Below are positions 23,560 through 25,655 of a stretch of DNA of 25,655 bases, one piece after another; position 1 is the stretch's first letter; each line of letters starts with the position of its first letter. The position numbers and the translations under genes are program-made. The stretch comes from an uncultured Opitutales bacterium (GTDB lineage: Bacteria > Verrucomicrobiota > Verrucomicrobiia > Opitutales > Intestinicryptomonadaceae), in assembly GCA_900547395.1 (NCBI GenBank), contig URGP01000024.1, positions 1-25,655 of the forward strand. Direction: 5' to 3'. The notes beneath the pieces were generated by a model that saw only the letters and a program-made list of their open reading frames with translations, was not told the origin of the DNA and made no database searches.

Positions 23560-23730
23560 TGCGGAGAAACGGGGAAACGGGGAATATTATTTCCCTATCG
23601 CACCGTTAGTGGGGAAACGGGGAAACAGGGAGAGTATATATACCGTAGGTATATACTCCCGTTTCACCGATTCTCCACAGGTGCGAAAGGTGCGGTAGGC
23701 TCATCGAGCTGACGAGATTCTCCATGCACC
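23560..23730. repeat. Structured non-coding module M2, paralogue of M1
   Basis: Same plan as M1 with different stem sequences. The hairpin at 23599-23685 has CGCACC...GGTGCG at its base and a GGGAG/CTCCC clamp. It has the same ATACC-GTA-GGTAT apex, and its arms are built from GGGGAAAC words facing GTTTCACC/GATTCTCCAC. A tandem of the left word (GGAGAAACGGGGAAACGGGG) precedes it. A second GGTGCGG nine bases after the first pairs with GCACC at 23726-23730, and GATTCTCCA occurs twice as CTTCACA does in M1. The G-C pair of the M1 base is A-T here in the left arm and both right copies, a compensatory change. Confidence 0.7.
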
Positions 23731-23738
23731 AAGGCAAA

Positions 23739-23820
23739 GCCGTTTAATGGCTCTATACGAACTCGGGGCGACTTATGAATGTCAAGACTCATGCTCGGCA
23801 ATAGAACGCCTTTAACGGGC
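23739..23820. repeat. Possible third long hairpin
   Basis: GCCGTTTAATGGCTCTAT (23739-23756) is an imperfect inverted match to ATAGAACGCCTTTAACGGGC (23801-23820), with several mismatches. It directly follows module M2. Folding is plausible but less convincing than M1 and M2. Confidence 0.35.
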
Positions 23821-24039
23821 AAAAGACGACGTTTATTGGCGGATTAAATTCGGCGTCATATACAGGGGGGGGGGTATGCAAGGAATCTATTAAACGCCGA
23901 GGAACGGCAGGGACGTCCGGCAGGGCTTTTTCTCCTTGCGAATGGATTTTTTGAAATGTCCCATTTTGATTTAGCCTGACACCTTGAATTCGCTTAATTT
24001 ATCGGGCTTTACGAGTAAAAAACAAACTGCGACATTATT
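23821..24039. other. Non-coding stretch before the terminase gene, with a G10 run
   Basis: No open frame looks coding. It contains a run of ten G residues at 23865-23874, two CGGCAGGG direct copies (23905-23923) and an ATGTCCC word (23956-23962) that recurs in the hairpin before the next gene. Its place upstream of terS would suit a packaging (pac/cos) site, which is inference. Confidence 0.4.
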
Positions 24040-24066
24040 GGGACATTTGACATATGTCCCTTTTTT
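24040..24066 (+). promoter_or_regulatory. GGGACAT hairpin with T6 immediately before the terS start
   Basis: GGGACAT and ATGTCCC form a perfect 7-bp stem with a 7-base loop, then six T residues run straight into the ATG at 24067. In form it is an intrinsic terminator or a dimer operator, and no Shine-Dalgarno follows it. It could silence the gene until relieved. Confidence 0.55.
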
Positions 24067-24678
24067 ATGAACGAAAGCATAGGACAAAAGATATTAAGCA
24101 AAGACCTCGAAAACATCGTAAAAAAGGTAGCTTCTGGCAAGACTCTCACAAGCGCGGAGAGAGCTTTGGTTGAAAAGGCCTATGGCACGAGTGGAGATGT
24201 TAAATTCGCAAAAACTATTGTAGAGCTTTCGGAGATTTTAGGCGTTAACCGCAAAACAATAGACCGCTGGCGAAAGTTAAAAGGCTCCCCAAAACCATGT
24301 TCAGACGGCAGGCACAATGTGGCAAAGTGGCGGGATTTTGTAAGAAAACACGACCTAAAAGAGCCAGACTCTCCAGAAGATGACGAATTGAAAACCCGCA
24401 AGTTATTAGCGGAGGTAAAACAGGCGGAAATTAAGCTGAAAGTAATGGAGGGAACATATGTGCCCATCGAGAAAGTCCGTGAAGTTTGGCTAACACATAT
24501 CGGTCAGGTAAGAAATATCCTTGAGAGCCGATTTTTAAACGAGCTTCCGCCGATATTAACCACTCTCGATGCAATCCAGATTCGAGAGAAAATGCAGGAA
24601 GTTCTCGATGAGACCTATTCTGCATTGTCGGTTGCCGCAGACTCGATTAAAGAGCCTGTGGATGTTGAAGAATCTTAG
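24067..24678 (+). CDS. terS: Phage terminase small subunit (Nu1-like)
   Basis: A 203-residue protein. A winged helix-turn-helix at ~48-80 (FAKTIVELSEILGVNRKTIDRW...GSPKP) resembles the DNA-binding domain of Nu1/TerS. It is followed by DGRHNVAKWRDFVRKH, a coiled segment (LKTRKLLAEVKQAEIKLKVMEG, ~108-129) and VPIEKVREVWLTHIGQVRNILESRFLNELPPIL, typical of Nu1-type proteins. TerS picks the DNA to be packaged. No terminase large subunit follows; the next gene converges on it with a 4-base stop overlap. A lone TerS is a PICI hallmark, where it redirects a helper phage's packaging. The start has no ribosome site and lies right behind a hairpin. Confidence 0.8.
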   Translation: MNESIGQKILSKDLENIVKKVASGKTLTSAERALVEKAYGTSGDVKFAKTIVELSEILGVNRKTIDRWRKLKGSPKPCSDGRHNVAKWRDFVRKHDLKEPDSPEDDELKTRKLLAEVKQAEIKLKVMEGTYVPIEKVREVWLTHIGQVRNILESRFLNELPPILTTLDAIQIREKMQEVLDETYSALSVAADSIKEPVDVEES

Positions 24679-24968
24679 TAGTCCTCTGGGAATAGCAGCG
24701 TAGTTGCGCTTCTGTCCCACTCGGTGATAATCCAGATTCTTTTTCCGTCAGGGAGCTTATATTCGGACAGCAACCTTTGCCCATTTTTAAGGGCTTCGTC
24801 GTTGCTTTCCCAATCTTCTTTGCAAACGTCCCCCCAGTCGCAACTTGCGTGGCGCACCAGATACGGCAACAGCGGGAATTTATGAGTTTTGCAGTGGTTG
24901 TAAAGAGCTGTCGTAGCTACAACATTGCCGAAGTTGAATTTCGAGTCTATTACGACTCTTGTTTCCAT
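24675..24968 (-). CDS. Mobile-element protein of the LxRHxxxDWGD...WIITEWDRS family
   Basis: A 97-residue member of a small family frequent on plasmids and integrative elements. It has FNFGNVVATTALY near the N-terminus, YLVRHASCDWGDVCKEDWESND in the middle, then LSEYKLPDGKRIWIITEWDRSATTLLFPEDY to the end. Its biochemical role is unknown to me; database names vary and should not be trusted. It has a consensus promoter, and its GGAGG ribosome site lies inside a 17-codon leader ORF that overlaps its start. It converges with terS. Confidence 0.85.
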   Translation of the reverse strand: METRVVIDSKFNFGNVVATTALYNHCKTHKFPLLPYLVRHASCDWGDVCKEDWESNDEALKNGQRLLSEYKLPDGKRIWIITEWDRSATTLLFPEDY

Positions 24969-25003
24969 TGCCTGTCCTCCTCGAATTTATTGTATTTTTT
25001 CAT
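24950..25003 (-). CDS. 17-residue leader ORF overlapping the downstream gene start
   Basis: ATG at 25003 follows AAAGGAGG (25008-25015), the best ribosome site in the window. The frame reads MKKYNKFEEDRQWKQES and stops at 24950, 19 bases inside the next gene, in another frame. Ribosomes translating it would pass over the GGAGG site and ATG of the main gene, so coupling or attenuation is likely. Confidence 0.6.
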   Translation of the reverse strand: MKKYNKFEEDRQWKQES

Positions 25004-25034
25004 ATTGCCTCCTTTGTTGGTTGTTTATGTTTCT

Positions 25035-25063
25035 ATTATACCATATTTCATAATAATTTTCAA
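25035..25063 (-). promoter_or_regulatory. Consensus sigma-70 promoter of the leader ORF/24675-24968 gene
   Basis: TTGAAA (25058-25063) and a perfect TATAAT (25035-25040) are separated by exactly 17 bases on the minus strand. The start point would be near 25028, 25 bases before the leader ATG. Confidence 0.8.
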
Positions 25064-25138
25064 TGGTTTTATTTGTATTTTTATTTGTATATCAACTACT
25101 TAAACAAATAAACATTTAAAAAAAAGATTAAGAAAACC

Positions 25139-25167
25139 TTGCGAATATTATCCAAATATGCTATTAT
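25139..25167 (+). promoter_or_regulatory. Sigma-70 promoter of the 70-residue gene
   Basis: TTGCGA (25139-25144) and TATTAT (25162-25167) are separated by 17 bases on the plus strand. The leader that follows holds AGGAGA 10 bases before the ATG at 25197. Confidence 0.65.
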
Positions 25168-25196
25168 AAATAACATAGAACAGGAGATTAAAAGAG

Positions 25197-25409
25197 ATGA
25201 AAAAATATGAAACGATAATAATCACCGAAAGACAAGCCAAACGCTATAAATTCCCTATGAAAGCGATCAGGACTTGGGCGGTAATCGAAGAGACGGAAGA
25301 GCAAATGACACTCCACCGCCTCACCAAAAACGGACGTCTTGGAAGCGACAGACCGAACAATATCCTGAAAGTAAAAAAGCTGGATCTTAATGAATTCTTC
25401 AAAGTGTAA
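25197..25409 (+). CDS. Small conserved-looking protein of unknown function
   Basis: A 70-residue, highly charged soluble protein starting MKKYETIIITERQAKRYKF. It has no membrane segment or cysteines and a predicted beta-rich start (ETIIITERQAKRYKFPMKAIRTWAVI). It has its own promoter and a strong AGGAGA ribosome site, so it is probably expressed. No family recognised. In mobile islands such proteins are often regulators or anti-host factors, but nothing in the sequence shows that here. No terminator follows. Confidence 0.6.
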   Translation: MKKYETIIITERQAKRYKFPMKAIRTWAVIEETEEQMTLHRLTKNGRLGSDRPNNILKVKKLDLNEFFKV

Positions 25410-25561
25410 TAATCCCAAATCATACGCTTAAACATTAGTCTTTTGCCAACTCGTGGTGTAATTATGTACAGATATACATACACAAATTATCTTCTAAAAA
25501 TCTTTCTTTATTGAAATATAACATCGTTACAAAGAATGTATTTATCATATAAATCTACCCC

Positions 25562-25655
25562 TTACAATGCTATTATATTTTTCTGATACAGCTCATTGTA
25601 ACGCTTGGGAACAGCGTAAGTATTCAGATTTAGGCGAAACCTCATCTGGCGGAAC
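25562..25655 (-). CDS. Possible C-terminus of a protein cut by the window edge
   Basis: On the minus strand one frame is open from the right edge to TAA at 25562-25564. It encodes about 30 residues ending NTYAVPKRYNELYQKNIIAL, whose composition looks protein-like. Another frame is open for 20 codons, so the call is tentative. No family recognised. The 150 bases between it and the 70-residue gene hold nothing I can identify. Confidence 0.3.
   Translation of the reverse strand, partial: FRQMRFRLNLNTYAVPKRYNELYQKNIIAL

Larger units (their letters stand above)
14973..25655. mobile_element. Phage-satellite-like (PICI-like) island at tRNA-Arg, right end outside the window
   Basis: The stretch begins at a tRNA-Arg(CCU). 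It carries a tyrosine integrase, an AlpA/excisionase-like HTH protein, AAA and DUF3987 replication proteins, a defence gene, an orphan AbiEi-like regulator and a lone terminase small subunit. No portal, capsid, tail or terminase large subunit is present. That gene set is the one defined for phage-inducible chromosomal islands. A second identical tRNA-Arg at 22704-22775 and a repeated ~250-bp segment after each copy suggest two units in tandem (14973-22703 and 22704 onwards). The right boundary and any downstream integrase are not visible, so a decayed prophage remains possible. Confidence 0.65.

Overview
The window looks like a chromosomal segment of a Verrucomicrobiota bacterium, probably an Opitutales-type lineage. 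This is inferred from the overall style: a hydroxysqualene/hopanoid-type squalene route, an ExbB/ExbD pair beside a long secreted TPR protein, an MEP-pathway dxs, and a verrucomicrobial flavour to the mobile-element genes. The assignment is an inference with no phylogenetic marker behind it.

Bases 1-14,900 are mostly host chromosome. A tRNA-Leu(GAG) and gpmA sit at the left edge. Next comes a tight minus-strand operon: hpnC, an hpnD-hpnE fusion, an hpnG-like nucleoside phosphorylase, a TPR protein with signal peptide, exbB, exbD and a single-span protein. It links squalene synthesis to a proton-driven envelope machine. Upstream lies a fragment of a phage 'polyvalent' protein (9184-10473), wedged between the hpn operon and a terminated xseB-dxs pair. 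A divergent thymidine-phosphorylase-family gene with a rewritten glycine-rich loop follows and ends in a strong terminator.

From 14,973 to the right edge the window is accessory DNA. A tRNA-Arg(CCU) gene is followed within 30 bases by an AT-rich single-chain GmrSD-type (DUF262+DUF1524) defence gene. Then come a tyrosine integrase, an orphan DUF6088/AbiEi-like regulator, an AlpA/excisionase-like HTH protein, an AAA (RepA-like) ATPase and a DUF3987 helicase/primase-type protein. A second, sequence-identical tRNA-Arg gene follows. Beyond it lie about 1.3 kb of structured non-coding DNA, a phage terminase small subunit with no large subunit beside it, and small mobile-element genes. Integrase, AlpA, replication genes and lone TerS without capsid genes is the layout of phage-inducible chromosomal islands (phage satellites).

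The most interesting parts are non-coding. (1) Two paralogous hairpin modules (about 23,364-23,735) share an apical core but have different stems that changed in a compensatory way. (2) A ~250-bp repeat lies after each tRNA-Arg copy, with a defence gene in the slot between tRNA and repeat in one unit and only ~65 bases in the other. (3) NAAATAGG iteron arrays flank the second tRNA in opposite orientation, and five 11-bp tandem repeats lie beside a perfect 20-bp palindrome at the end of the integrase gene. (4) A TTACCATTT-type motif recurs at the integrase promoter, the regulator region and both repeats.
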